Source: Clostridium sp. NkU-1 (lineage in GTDB: Bacteria > Bacillota_A > Clostridia > Lachnospirales > Lachnospiraceae). From it: a stretch of DNA of 64,000 bases. This document shows positions 34,650 through 44,487 of this stretch, one piece after another. The notes under the pieces are model-generated. The model worked only from the letters and a program-made list of their open reading frames with translations, ran no database searches and was not told where the DNA came from. The position numbers were made by a program, and so were the translations under genes. The stretch covers positions 1-64,000 of the forward strand of contig BBDR01000018.1 in NCBI GenBank assembly GCA_001312405.1, written 5' to 3'. Positions within the stretch are counted from its first letter, which is position 1; every line of letters starts with the position of its first letter.

Positions 34650-35597
34650 TTAAACAAAGAACATTTGAATAACACGATACAATTCAGAAGGGTTTTCCAG
34701 CTGAGGAAAGTATTTGGAGTTACCAATCAGGGAACTTTCAATGGCCGGATTATATATCTGATATTCCCTGATCATCTCGCTAATGTTTTCCATTTCACAT
34801 CCCCCAATAATATAAATGCTGTTATTGATTTTCTTTAAAGCATTTGCAATATTGCACTTGGTATAATTACATCTGACACTGGCATACAAGGATTTGGGTG
34901 ATTCTCCCAAATGGGCTGATTCATAGTATGCATCAACCAGTGAGGTCTTTACGGAATAGGGATTATAGAAGTTGCTAGAAAATTCTTCCATAATTGCCTG
35001 TTTGCTGGTAGCAAAGTGATAGAGCAGTGTTCCTAAAACAGGCAAGTCCAAAATAAATTTATAAACTTTACCGTGCTTGTTCGGTATCTGGCTGCATGAC
35101 AGTAAGGTATCCGGATTAATCAGCATGATCTGATCAAATAATTCTGGTGACTGATTGCATGCCATAACAGCAAGTGGAGATGAGGAACCGGATGCAATGA
35201 CATTGGTACGATGTCCAATTTCTGATTTGATAAAATCAGAAATCATCTGAACATAAAGGTAGTTGGTATAAGTCAGATCCGGTTTTTCAGAGCGTCCGCA
35301 TCCTAAGAGGTCCACAGCATATACGGTATACTGTTCTTTTAAATGATCTATCATTTGATTCCATTCATATCCGCTGGAACAAGCTGTTAAATCATGAATG
35401 AGTAAAAGCGGCTTACCGGTTCCCGTTTTTGTATAATGAATATTACCAAAACGCCATTTATAGCAAAGGGATTTTGAATCAGACAATATGTTTTTGGAGG
35501 TTGCGGAATATTTAATACATTTATTAATGACAGCAGTGGCAGTGGCAGTGCTGGCTGATAAAATAAGCAAGGTCAATAATTTGTTCTTTGTTTTCAT
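34650..35597 (-). CDS. alpha/beta-hydrolase fold protein, probably without catalytic activity
   Basis: A 315-residue protein with an N-terminal hydrophobic anchor (LLTLLILSASTATATAVI) and a clear hydrolase fold (LLLIHDLTACSSGYEWNQMI; YAVDLLGCGRSEKPDLTY). The nucleophile elbow is ASGSSSP, G-x-S-x-S instead of G-x-S-x-G. Where the catalytic histidine is expected, the sequence reads NSKYFPQLENP, with Tyr (TAC) where GHFPQLENP has His. It may therefore be a non-enzymatic or altered member. It lies head-on to replication, between parS sites 2 and 3. Confidence 0.8.
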   Translation of the reverse strand: MKTKNKLLTLLILSASTATATAVINKCIKYSATSKNILSDSKSLCYKWRFGNIHYTKTGTGKPLLLIHDLTACSSGYEWNQMIDHLKEQYTVYAVDLLGCGRSEKPDLTYTNYLYVQMISDFIKSEIGHRTNVIASGSSSPLAVMACNQSPELFDQIMLINPDTLLSCSQIPNKHGKVYKFILDLPVLGTLLYHFATSKQAIMEEFSSNFYNPYSVKTSLVDAYYESAHLGESPKSLYASVRCNYTKCNIANALKKINNSIYIIGGCEMENISEMIREYQIYNPAIESSLIGNSKYFPQLENPSELYRVIQMFFV

Positions 35598-36015
35598 ATT
35601 TTCCCTCCTGAAGTGAGTTTATCTTTTCTTATTATAATATAATCAATATGGACTTACAACGCCTAACATATTAATTTATTCTTAAAACTTGGAAAAACCT
35701 TACAGATATTCTTTTTTAGTGGAAGAACTTGGTCATAAAATTGTTAAATTCCTTTGGGTACAGCCTTATGATGGCTATGTATAGAAATAAAACTGGAAAA
35801 ATGTTTCACGTGAAACATTTTTTATATTTTATAGATTTTTTTTACAGGAAACCATAGGAAAAAAAAATAAAGTATGCTATACTCTACTTTGAAATGCAAT
35901 TTCCGGATGTTATAACAGGAAAAGGTTGAAAGGAAAATGTCTTTTAACCTTTAATTTGTGGATCAACTGGATAAACAAGTATATCCCCTTGATTCATTAG
36001 GAGGCAAAATTAAAA
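35598..36015. other. intergenic region upstream of parA with parS site 3
   Basis: AT-rich sequence between the divergent hydrolase and parA genes. It holds the third parS site and a possible -10 box TATACT (35878-35883) without a convincing -35. A GAGG-type RBS lies before parA. No gene is visible. Confidence 0.6.
35802..35817. promoter_or_regulatory. parS: parS site 3
   Basis: A third exact TGTTTCACGTGAAACA, about 200 bases ahead of parA, so ParB bound here could also touch parAB expression. Confidence 0.97.
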
Positions 36016-36789
36016 ATGGGAAGAATCATTGCGATAGCAAACCAGAAAGGCGGAGTCGGTAAAACGACTACTGCGATCAATTTATCTGCTTGTCTTGCGG
36101 AATCAAGACAGCGGGTATTGGCTGTGGATTTTGATCCACAGGGAAATGAGACCAGCGGATTGGGGGTCGAAAAAAAGTTCCATTGAGCGAACGGTATACG
36201 ATCTGCTGGTAGGAGAGTGTGAAATTGAAGAATGCCTGATTACCAATGTTCAGGAAAACCTGGATTTGCTTCCTTCCAATGTGGATTTAGCAGGAGCAGA
36301 AATTGAATTATTGGAAATCGAGAACAAGGAAACACTCCTCAAAACATATCTTGAAAAAAATCAAGAAACACTATGATTTTATTATCATAGATTGTCCTCC
36401 GTCATTGAATCTATTGACAATTAATGCCTTAACAGCTGCAAACACCGTATTAGTACCAATTCAATGTGAATATTATGCGTTAGAAGGATTGAGCCAGGTA
36501 CTGAAAACGGTAAATCTGGTAAAAAAAGAAGCTAAATCCCGCCCTTGAGATGGAAGGTGTGGTTTTTACCATGTATGATGCCAGGACAAACCTTTCCCTG
36601 GAAGTTGTGGAAAGTGTTAAAAATAATTTAAACCAGAATATCTATAAAACCATTATACCCAGAAATGTCAGACTGGCAGAGGCTCCCAGCCATGGAATGC
36701 CGATTAATTTATATGATTCCAGATCAGCAGGAGCGGAAAGCTACCGGTTACTGGCGGCAGAAGTAATAAGCAGAGGAGAAGAAATATAA
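36016..36789 (+). CDS. parA: chromosome partitioning ATPase ParA/Soj (3 frameshifts)
   Basis: About 257 residues. The deviant Walker A motif is [15 protein letters not shown] (residues 9-23), Walker A' is [10 protein letters not shown], and Walker B is [11 protein letters not shown]. The C-terminus [22 protein letters not shown] is typical. Frames break near 36171-36177 and 36354-36360 (A runs) and near 36543 (CCC). Dimers bind DNA and, with ParB-parS, move or regulate the origin; Soj also acts on DnaA. parB starts 2 bases after its stop. Confidence 0.95.
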
Positions 36790-36791
36790 TT

Positions 36792-37742
36792 ATGGCAAAG
36801 AGAACGGGTTTAGGAAAAGGCCTTGGAGCAATTTTTGGAGATGAAGTAATGGAATCTGCAGCAGAGGAACAGGAAATGAAAAACCATCCAAAGCCGGAGC
36901 AGACAATAATAAAAAAAAGAAACAGGACAAGAGGAATCGGAAGCAGGAAAAGGAATGTTCCTCAAAATATCCTCCATTGAACCGAATCATAATCAGCCAA
37001 GAATGGAATTTAGGGAGGAATCCCTTATAGAATTGGCGGAATCCATGAAAGAATATGGTGTTTTGCAGCCACTTTTGGTACAGAAAAAAAAGGGGATTTC
37101 TACGAAATCATTGCCGGTGAGCGAAGATGGAGAGCGGCAAAGCTGGCAGGTTTGAAAGAAGTGCCTGTGGTGATCCGGGAGTATACGAAGCAGCAGTCAA
37201 TGGAAATTGCATTGATTGAAAATGTACAGAGAGAAGATTTAAATCCCATTGAAGAAGCCAAGGCTTATCAAAGGCTGATGCAGGAATTTGGATTAAAGCA
37301 GGAAGAAATTGCAGCACGGGTGGCAAAAAAAACAGGGTAACCATAACCAACAGCATGCGTTTATTAAAGCTGGAAAAACGAGTTCAGGATATGCTCATAC
37401 AAAACCAGATCACAGGAGGACATGCCAGAGCACTTCTGGCTGTTGATGATCCTGAAATGCAATTTCAAATTGCAGGAAGGATCGTTGCTGAAAATCTAAG
37501 TGTCCGTGAAGTGGAAAAGCTTGTTAAATCCTTATCGAAGAAAAAAAGAACCAAAGGAAAAAAAGGAAGAGGATGAGAGCATTTTTCTGATATTCAGGGA
37601 ATTGGAAGACCGAATGAAAACTGCCATGGGAACCAAAGTAAGCATTAACCGGAAAGACAGTAACAAAGGAAGAGTGGAAATTGAGTACTATTCTGAGGCA
37701 GAATTGGAAAGAATAGTAGAGTTGATAGAATCCATAAGATAA
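36792..37742 (+). CDS. parB: chromosome partitioning protein ParB/Spo0J (4 frameshifts)
   Basis: About 316 residues. The N-terminus KRTGLGKGLGAIFGD is the ParA-interaction tail. The CTPase/N-domain includes IEPNHNQPRMEFREESLIELAESMKEYGVLQPLLV and a GERRWRAAKLAG motif interrupted by a break; then LIENVQREDLNPIEEA and the HTH KQEEIAARVAK. Breaks lie in A runs near 36911, 37084, 37326 and 37543. The C-terminal dimer domain ends IVELIESIR. It binds the three parS sites nearby and loads SMC. Confidence 0.95.
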
Positions 37743-37766
37743 CATCATAGAAGCGAGGACGAAAGA

Positions 37767-38274
37767 ATGGACAACAGTTTATTGAATCAGTTACCGGTTG
37801 ATCCTGCTTTTTTTAATTATTGGATTAGCTGTAATTACCATGATATTACTGATCGTTGTAATCATATGTCTGATTCAGATGAGAAAGCTGTATCGCAGAT
37901 ACGACTATTTTATGAGGGGCAAGGATGCGGAAACCCTGGAAGAGATTATTATGGAACAGATGGAGGATATTGCGGAGCTTAAAGCGGAAGACCGCGCCAA
38001 TAAGGACTCTCTTCGTAATACTAACAAGAATTACAGAAGTGCTTTCCAGAAATTCGGACTTATAAAATACAATGCATTTAAAGGGATGGGCGGTAACCTA
38101 AGCTTTGCAATGGCAATCCTTGATTATACAAATTCCGGTTTTGTTTTGAATTCCGTTCATAGCCGGGAAGGATGCTATGTTTACATTAAGGAAGTGGAAA
38201 GAGGAGAAACAGATGTTTTGCTTGGAAGCGAGGAAAAAGATGCTTTGGAGCAGGCATTGGGATATCATTCATAA
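37767..38274 (+). CDS. DUF4446 family membrane-anchored protein (1 frameshift)
   Basis: About 168 residues. After MDNSLLNQLPVDPAF a single long membrane helix (LIIGLAVITMILLIVVIICLI) is followed by a charged, coiled-coil-like stretch and the conserved block FQKFGLIKYNAFKGMGGNLSFAMAILDYTNSGFVLNSVHSREGCYVYIKEV. This is the DUF4446 pattern, often found right after parAB in Clostridia. One T too many at 37808-37814 breaks the helix. The function is unknown. Confidence 0.85.
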
Positions 38275-38309
38275 AAAACCAGGTGCGGCGAAAGCTGCAC
38301 CTGGTTTTT
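38274..38309. terminator. terminator after the parAB operon
   Basis: aaaaaccaggtgc pairs with gcacctggttttt over a 10-base loop and is flanked by A and T runs, so it can act in both directions between the convergent DUF4446 and pantothenate kinase genes. Confidence 0.92.
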
Positions 38310-38382
38310 ATAATAGCAAAAGCATTATAATTTTTGATCGAAACCTTTGAAAGAATAGATTGAATTTTAGTTTACAATAATT

Positions 38383-39249
38383 CTACGAAGGTATATGATC
38401 GGAGGGGTATATGATCTGCTTCATTTCCATATGGCGTTCCTCTGTAAGCGCTGCTCCGATGGCAGTACCGTATTCCGCCTGGTCCGGTATGATGAAATGA
38501 ACATGAAACATGGTTCAAGGGTTTGGAAGACGTCTTTACACTGAGGGAATTTTGCCAGATTTCCGGTCATGACAAAATTAGTGATATTGCTGTTCAGTGA
38601 AGATAAAATAGCGGATTTTGCTATAACCTGAAGTACCATATTAATGATTCCTACGGCAATATCCTCGTCGGATACAAGGTTTCTCACCTTACCGAAATTA
38701 GAGGCTGTGGCAGAAAGAGGAAGGCCGGGCAGGGGAGTTCTTGAGATATCCTGTATTTGTAAGTCAACGTTGCTTATATTCCCCCGGCTTGCCAGCTCCA
38801 TGATCTGGGAGATATCCTGGGTTTTAAGGAGTAGGCTTGAAAGGCCGAGGATGGTTCCTCCACCTATGCCGATTCCTCCGGTGTGAGTAATTTTTTTCTC
38901 CGTTTACCTGGACAAGAGAGGTTCCTGTTCCCATGCTTACCACGATTAAGTCGTTCAGTCCAGTAAAATATTGTCCTCCAAGACCATTGCAGGTGAATTC
39001 GTCTACCTTAAAAGTAGGAATTCCGTATAAGGGCTGTTCTACGTAAGCGCTGCCAACCCCTGTGATCATAATTTTTTCAATTTCATTCAACTGGATGTTG
39101 TTTTCATAGATGAATTTTCCAAGAGCTCCAAACAGAGAAGCGATTGGGTTATCAGCTTTAACAAAAGTAGGAATTTTTAATTTACCATCTTGAAATCCTA
39201 CAATTTTAGTTGTGCTTCCTCCAAGATCAATTCCAATTGTAATTTTCAT
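38383..39249 (-). CDS. type II pantothenate kinase-like protein (2 frameshifts)
   Basis: About 288 residues of the actin-like ATPase fold. The N-terminus MKITIGIDLGGSTTKIVGFQ is the first phosphate-binding motif; DLIVVSMGTGTSLVQVNG is the second, and GIGIGGGTILGLSSLL the third. This fits type II (CoaW-like) pantothenate kinases, which make phosphopantothenate, the first step to CoA. Breaks lie near 38893 (T run) and 38508; after the second the corrected C-terminus is FIIPDQAEYGTAIGAALTE with a stop at 38383. An alternative is another ASKHA-family sugar or activator kinase. Confidence 0.78.
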
Positions 39250-39780
39250 AATTTTAAAATCCCCTTAATCTTGTATATAAAAAAATATAATCTTACCTGT
39301 GAAAACGATGTTTAAGGTAACATAATTATATGTCTGCGCAGATATACCTGCGTTGTTAAGGCTTACTATATCATACATGATGCGCATTGCCAAGTTTTTA
39401 AATCCGTCCAAAAGCCGTTTATCGTCCTTTTTTTAAGAATAAACCGGGAAATAGATGCTCAGAATATAACTTATCTAAAACAGCTTTTCAGATTTCTGAT
39501 AAAAGGCAGTGTTTTTTACAGCCGCTCATCAGATTATGTAAACAACTTTTTGTTTCTATAATTATAACTTATCTGAACTTGCAGTGCAGGTGAAGATAAA
39601 AGTGCTGATTTTTATCCCATTCCTCCGATTATGGGAAGTGTTTTTGGCTTCCGGTCGTATGTTTAATTGAAAAAAAAGAGAAGAGCGCTCAGAAGTAACC
39701 TTATATTGTATTAAATTTAAAAATATGAGATTTGAATAAAAAATAGCTTGAACCATGTATATTTTTTGTAAAATATAACA
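39250..39780. other. intergenic region upstream of adhE
   Basis: More than 500 bases between the divergent pantothenate kinase and adhE. It is AT-rich with scattered stops. ataacttatct occurs at about 39465 and again at about 39565. A half site TTGTTAA lies at 39353-39359. I see no gene or clear RNA. Confidence 0.5.
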
Positions 39781-39809
39781 TTGACAAAAAAATAACAATA
39801 GCATATAAT
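39781..39809 (+). promoter_or_regulatory. adhE promoter with overlapping Rex-like operator
   Basis: Consensus TTGACA (39781-39786) and TATAAT (39804-39809), 17 bases apart. The 18 bases from 39781 read TTGACAAAAAAATAACAA, which match the Rex site TTGTTAA-N4-TTAACAA at 11 of 14 positions and cover the -35 box. Rex is a repressor that senses NADH/NAD+ and controls adhE in other clostridia; binding here is inferred. Confidence 0.7.
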
Positions 39810-39887
39810 GAAATCACGATAGATCGTTAAAAAAAATATCGATACAAAAATACCTATTTAACTTATTTTAAAAATTGGAGGAAAATC

Positions 39888-42508
39888 ATGATGGCTAAGA
39901 AAGAAGAACAGGTAAGAGTTCCTGAGATCATTGATAGTGTAGATGCCCTGATCGCGAAGATGGAAGTCATGAAAGAGGCTCAGAGAGTATTTGCTTCCTT
40001 CACCCAGGAACAGGTGGATAAGATCTTTTATGAAGCAGCAAGTGCTGCCAATAAGTTAAGAATCCCTCTGGCAAAAATGGCTGTAGAAGAAACCGGTATG
40101 GGTGTTGTAGAAGACAAGGTCATTAAGAACAACTATGCTGCAGAATATATTTATAACTCATATAAAGACACCAAAACCTGTGGTGTGATCGAAGAAGATA
40201 AGGCATATGGCATTAAGAAAATTGCAGAGCCTATTGGTCTGATTGCGGCGGTTATTCCGACTACAAACCCGACTTCAACTGCTATTTTCAAAACCCTGAT
40301 CAGCTTAAAGACCAGGAATGCCATCATAATTTCCCCTCACCCACGTGCAAAGAATTCTACCATTGCGGCTGCAAAGGTGGTTCTCGATGCCGCTGTTAAG
40401 GCCGGCGCACCGGAAGGAATCATCGGCTGGATCGACGTTCCTTCTCTGGAACTGACCAATGAGGTCATGAGAAGTGCAGATATTATTCTGGCAACTGGCG
40501 GCCCTGGTATGGTGAAAGCAGCTTATTCTTCAGGAAAACCAGCCCTTGGCGTTGGTGCAGGCAATACCCCTGTAATCATTGATGATACGGCTGATATTAA
40601 GATGGCTGTCAGCTCCATTATCCATTCCAAGACCTTTGACAATGGTATGATCTGCGCTTCCGAGCAGTCTGTAACGGTTCTTGAACCTGTTTATGATGCA
40701 GTTAAAAAAGAGTTTGCAGCCAGAGGTTGCTATTTCTTAAAGGAAGATGAACTGAATAAGGTACGTAAGACCATTATTATCAATGGCGCGTTAAATGCCA
40801 AGATCGTAGGCCAGAAAGCTCACACCATTGCAAAGCTTGCAGGCGTGGAAGTTCCTGAATCCGCAAAGATCCTGATCGGTGAGGTTGAGAGCGTTAATCT
40901 GGAAGAAGAATTTGCACATGAAAAGCTGTCACCGGTTCTGGCTATGTATAAGGCAAAAACCTTTGATGAGGCGATTGAAAAGGCAGAGCAGCTGGTTGCT
41001 GACGGTGGTTACGGACATACCTCTTCTCTTTATATAAATGTAAATGAAAAAGAAAAAAATGGCAAAGCATGCAGCGGCTATGAAGACCTGCCGTATCCTG
41101 GTGAATACCCCATCTTCTCACGGCGGTATCGGTGATATCTACAACTTCAAGCTTCAGCCATCCCTGACTCTGGGCTGCGGTTCCTGGGGCGGAAACTCTG
41201 TTTCTGAAAACGTTGGGGTAAAGCATTTGCTGAATATTAAGACCGTTGCTGAGAGGAGAGAGAACATGCTGTGGTTCAGAAATCCTGAAAAGGTTTACTT
41301 TAAAAAAAGGTTGTATGCCTGTAGCACTTAGTGAATTAAAGGATGTATATAACAAAAAGAGAGCATTTGTAGTAACAGACTCCTTCCTTTACATGAACGG
41401 TTATACAAAACCGATTACAGATAAATTAGATGAAATGGGCATCGTTTATACCGTATTTTCCGATGTTCAGCCAGATCCGACCCTGGCAAATGCTCAGGCA
41501 GGTGCGGCTGCTATGAAGGCATTCCAGCCGGATACCATTATCGCCTTAGGCGGCGGTTCTGCCATGGACGCAGGTAAGATCATGTGGGTAATGTATGAGC
41601 ATCCAGAGGTGGACTTCCAGGATATGGCCATGCGCTTTATGGATATCCGTAAGAGAGTCTACACATTCCCTAAAATGGGTGAAAAGGCTTACTTTGTGGC
41701 CATCCCAACTTCTTCTGGTACTGGTTCTGAGGTAACCTCCTTTGCGGTTATTACTGACCAGGAAACAGGGGTAAAATATCCTCTTGCAGACTATGAATTA
41801 ATGCCGAATATGGCTATCGTTGATGCGGACAACATGATGAGTCAGCCTAAGGGCCTCACAAGTGCTTCCGGTATTGACGTTTTGACTCATGCATTGGAGG
41901 CTTATGCTTCTATAATGGCTTCTGATTATACGGACGGTCTTGCACTTAAGTCCATGAAAAATGTATTTAACTATCTGCCTATAGCATACAATGACGGAAC
42001 TAATGTAGAGGCCAGATGTAAGATGGCAGATGCTTCCTGCATGGCTGGTATGGCATTTAATAACGCATTTTTAGGTGTATGCCATTCCATGGCCCATAAA
42101 TTAGGCGCTTATCATCACCTTCCTCATGGTGTTGCAAATGCGCTGCTGATCACCCTGGTCATGGAGTTCAATGCTTGTGAAGTTCCGGCTAAAATGGGAA
42201 CCTTCCCACAGTATGAGTATCCACATACCCTGGCAAGATATGCAGAATGCGCTCGTTTCTGCGGCCTGGAAGGTAAGGATGATGCAGAACTGCTTAAGAA
42301 ATTTATTGCAAAGATCGAGGAATTAAAGAAGGCAGTAGGAATCAAGGCAACCATTAAGGATTATGGCATTGATGAGAAGAACTTCCTGGCTACTCTGGAT
42401 GAAATGGTTGAAAATGCATTTGATGACCAGTGTACAGGCGCAAATCCAAGATATCCTCTTATGAGCGAAATTAAGGAAATGTATTTAAAAGCTTACTACG
42501 GTAAATAA
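39888..42508 (+). CDS. adhE: bifunctional acetaldehyde-CoA/alcohol dehydrogenase AdhE (2 frameshifts)
   Basis: About 873 residues. The N-terminal aldehyde dehydrogenase half has the catalytic Cys in FDNGMICASEQS. The C-terminal iron-dependent alcohol dehydrogenase half has GGGSAMDAGKIMW and the metal ligands in GVCHSMAHKLGAYHHLPHG. It reduces acetyl-CoA to ethanol in two NADH-dependent steps and forms spirosomes in relatives. Breaks lie near 41055 (A run) and 41303-41308. GGAGG precedes the start. Confidence 0.97.
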
Positions 42509-42521
42509 GTTTAAATAGGTG

Positions 42522-42559
42522 GCAAAAGGCCGTACCCGAATCGCGGGGCGGCCTTTTGC
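42522..42559 (+). terminator. adhE terminator
   Basis: gcaaaaggccg (42522-42532) pairs with cggccttttgc (42549-42559) and is followed by a T-rich run. It can also serve nudC, which converges from the right. Confidence 0.9.
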
Positions 42560-42570
42560 ATTTTCTTTTT

Positions 42571-43414
42571 TTATTTTACCTTCCCATCTTTAAATAAAAG
42601 GATCATCTCATGGGTCAGGCTTAAGTTGGTGAAATCGTCAGGGATATCCTCCGGAGCCATCCAGTCTGCTGTGGATAACTCTGTTTCATCCAGACGGACC
42701 TGTGGAGAACCATCCAGCTCAGCCCAGTAACCGACTAAAATGGAATCACTGAACGCCCATGGCTGGTTTTTGTAATAGCGTATGTTTTTGACCCGAAGAC
42801 CTGTTTCTTCCATTACCTCCCGGTTTACCGTATCTTCCAGGGTCTCACCGAATTCCGTATAGCCTGCGATCAGGCATACCGGGTGTATTCTCTTCCCGCA
42901 TACTTGGTCAGCAGAAGCTTTCCGTTGTAAGTAACAGCCACAATGACGGCTGGAGCAATCTTTGGGTAAACGGTATTGCCGCAGGAGGAGCAGACCATGG
43001 ATCGTTCTTTTTTTACTTTTCATCATGGGAGAGCCGCAGCAGCCGCAGAACCGGTTGGAGCTGTAAAACCGGTGAAGCTGCCCGGCAGAAACAGCTGCAA
43101 AGGACACCCACATGGGCTTTAGCTCCCTTAATGCTCCTGTTTTATAAAAGAAAAGGGAATCGGTTCCTGTCAGGCTGATATTGGTTTCATCTACAAGAAA
43201 AAAATCCATCTGGTCAATGGAGAAAAGATAGTCAGAGCAGGACATGGCTTCTTTGCTTAAGTTTTTTTAAGTCTCCGAATTGGGGGATTTTTGTGGAACT
43301 CTTGTGGTCAAGGAGGAGGCAGCCATCCTGGAAGTATAGAAAATAGCTGTCCATGTGGGGCGTTTTTATCTGAAATTCGTTATGGAATACATGGGGAAAA
43401 ATATCCTGAATCAT
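42571..43414 (-). CDS. nudC: NAD+ diphosphatase/decapping-type Nudix hydrolase NudC (3 frameshifts)
   Basis: About 280 residues. A zinc ribbon (FCGCCGSPM, with a second Cys pair near VCSSCGN in the shifted frame) precedes the Nudix box GYTEFGETLEDTVNREVMEETG, which matches Gx5Ex7REUxEExGU. The SQPWPFPxS-like motif of NADH pyrophosphatases appears as NQPWAFSDSILVGYWAEL. Breaks lie near 43265 and 43012 (T runs) and 42895-42905. It splits NAD(H) to NMN(H) and AMP, and may remove NAD caps from RNA. It stands alone, convergent with adhE. Confidence 0.88.
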
Positions 43415-43610
43415 CTGTAAAGAACCTTCTTTGGCATAATTTACTTAATGAAGCAAGCAAAGCGCGCCTGTATTTAAAAAAATCAGCCATCCAGTGAGCC
43501 AAAGGCAAACTGAACTTCCTTTCTAAATTATTTACATTAAAGTATTGTAATCTATTTTAAATTTCAAAATGTTTCCTGTCAAGCCATTAGAAGATAGTTA
43601 AAAATAGAAA

Positions 43611-43636
43611 GGCCGGCGCATTTATTGGCGCCGGCC
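43611..43636 (-). terminator. bioY terminator
   Basis: ggccggcgc pairs perfectly with gcgccggcc over an 8-base loop. On the minus strand a T-rich tail follows. It lies just after the bioY stop codon. Confidence 0.9.
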
Positions 43637-43651
43637 GATCATATATATTTG

Positions 43652-44239
43652 TCATTGCCGTAAAACGGCTTTTCGGATAGGAATTCCGATGATAACAGCA
43701 ATCACTGTAAGAACAATATCCTTAGGAACAAATGCCACTATGGAATAAGAAAATACCCCTAAGACCGACATATCACCGGATAATGCGGCCCATTGAAGAC
43801 CTCCTATGGTTTCATCTATTAGGGTGCCAAGAACCGGGAGCAGGAATATAAGAATCGTGTTAAAAAGCTTGCTGCCTGTTTTTGGTCTGATGCCGCAGAG
43901 AGGTACCATAATAAGCCAGCCCCATATGTAACCGCCGGTTAACCCCATCAAGTGTTGGAGGCCTCCGCGAAAGTTTGAGAAGACCGGAAGGCCTACAGCT
44001 CCAAGAAGGATGTAAATAAGTGTTGCTAAAAATCCCAGCCTCCATCCTAACACGGTTCCTATAAGTACTACTCCAAAGATCTGGATGGTTATGGGAACAC
44101 CGGTTGGCAAGGGGATAGATATCTGGGAAATCACGGCAAGAACTGCCGCAAACATCCCGGCCAAGACTAATTCCTTTGTTGTAATCCGGCGTTTGGCAGG
44201 GGATGAAGTCTTTGTTTGAAATGTTTTTGCTGTATTCAT
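43652..44239 (-). CDS. bioY: biotin transporter BioY (ECF S component)
   Basis: An intact 195-residue membrane protein from the ATG at 44239, which has GGGAG upstream. It shows the BioY pattern: TTKELVLAGMFAAVLAVISQISIPLPTGVPITIQIFGVVLIG, then GLPVFSNFRGGLQHLMGLTGGYIWGWL and KDIVLTVIAVIIGI. BioY binds biotin and works alone or with a shared EcfAT module. No biotin synthesis genes are nearby. A BirA-like operator overlaps its promoter. Confidence 0.93.
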   Translation of the reverse strand: MNTAKTFQTKTSSPAKRRITTKELVLAGMFAAVLAVISQISIPLPTGVPITIQIFGVVLIGTVLGWRLGFLATLIYILLGAVGLPVFSNFRGGLQHLMGLTGGYIWGWLIMVPLCGIRPKTGSKLFNTILIFLLPVLGTLIDETIGGLQWAALSGDMSVLGVFSYSIVAFVPKDIVLTVIAVIIGIPIRKAVLRQ

Positions 44240-44278
44240 GAGATCAGGCTCCCTTATGTAGTATAAGATTCTACTGGA

Positions 44279-44332
44279 ATGGTAACACATGATAAATCGA
44301 TTGTCAACTAAAAAAATATAATAGGTTAACAA
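44279..44332 (-). promoter_or_regulatory. bioY promoter with BirA-like operator
   Basis: On the minus strand TTGACA (44302-44307) and TACCAT (44279-44284) are 17 bases apart. Overlapping the -35 is TTGTTAACC, 14 bases, AGTTGACAA (44301-44332), an inverted pair with 7 of 9 matching positions that fits the Firmicutes BirA box. Repression by biotinyl-AMP-loaded BirA is inferred. Confidence 0.72.
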
Positions 44333-44487
44333 TTAAAAAAGTGGTTACAAGGAAATTTTGATATAAACTTGAAAAAAATAACCAGCCTGTAACCGTTGAG
44401 ATATATACTGAATAGATAGAAAATACAGCTTTTAGCTTATTAATAGATTTTAACCTTGAGATTGCAATAAATAAGGAGGATATAAGT

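Noticed and set aside
39562..39804. A small reverse-strand open frame upstream of adhE
   Set aside because: It overlaps the adhE promoter, has biased composition and no convincing RBS or known motif.
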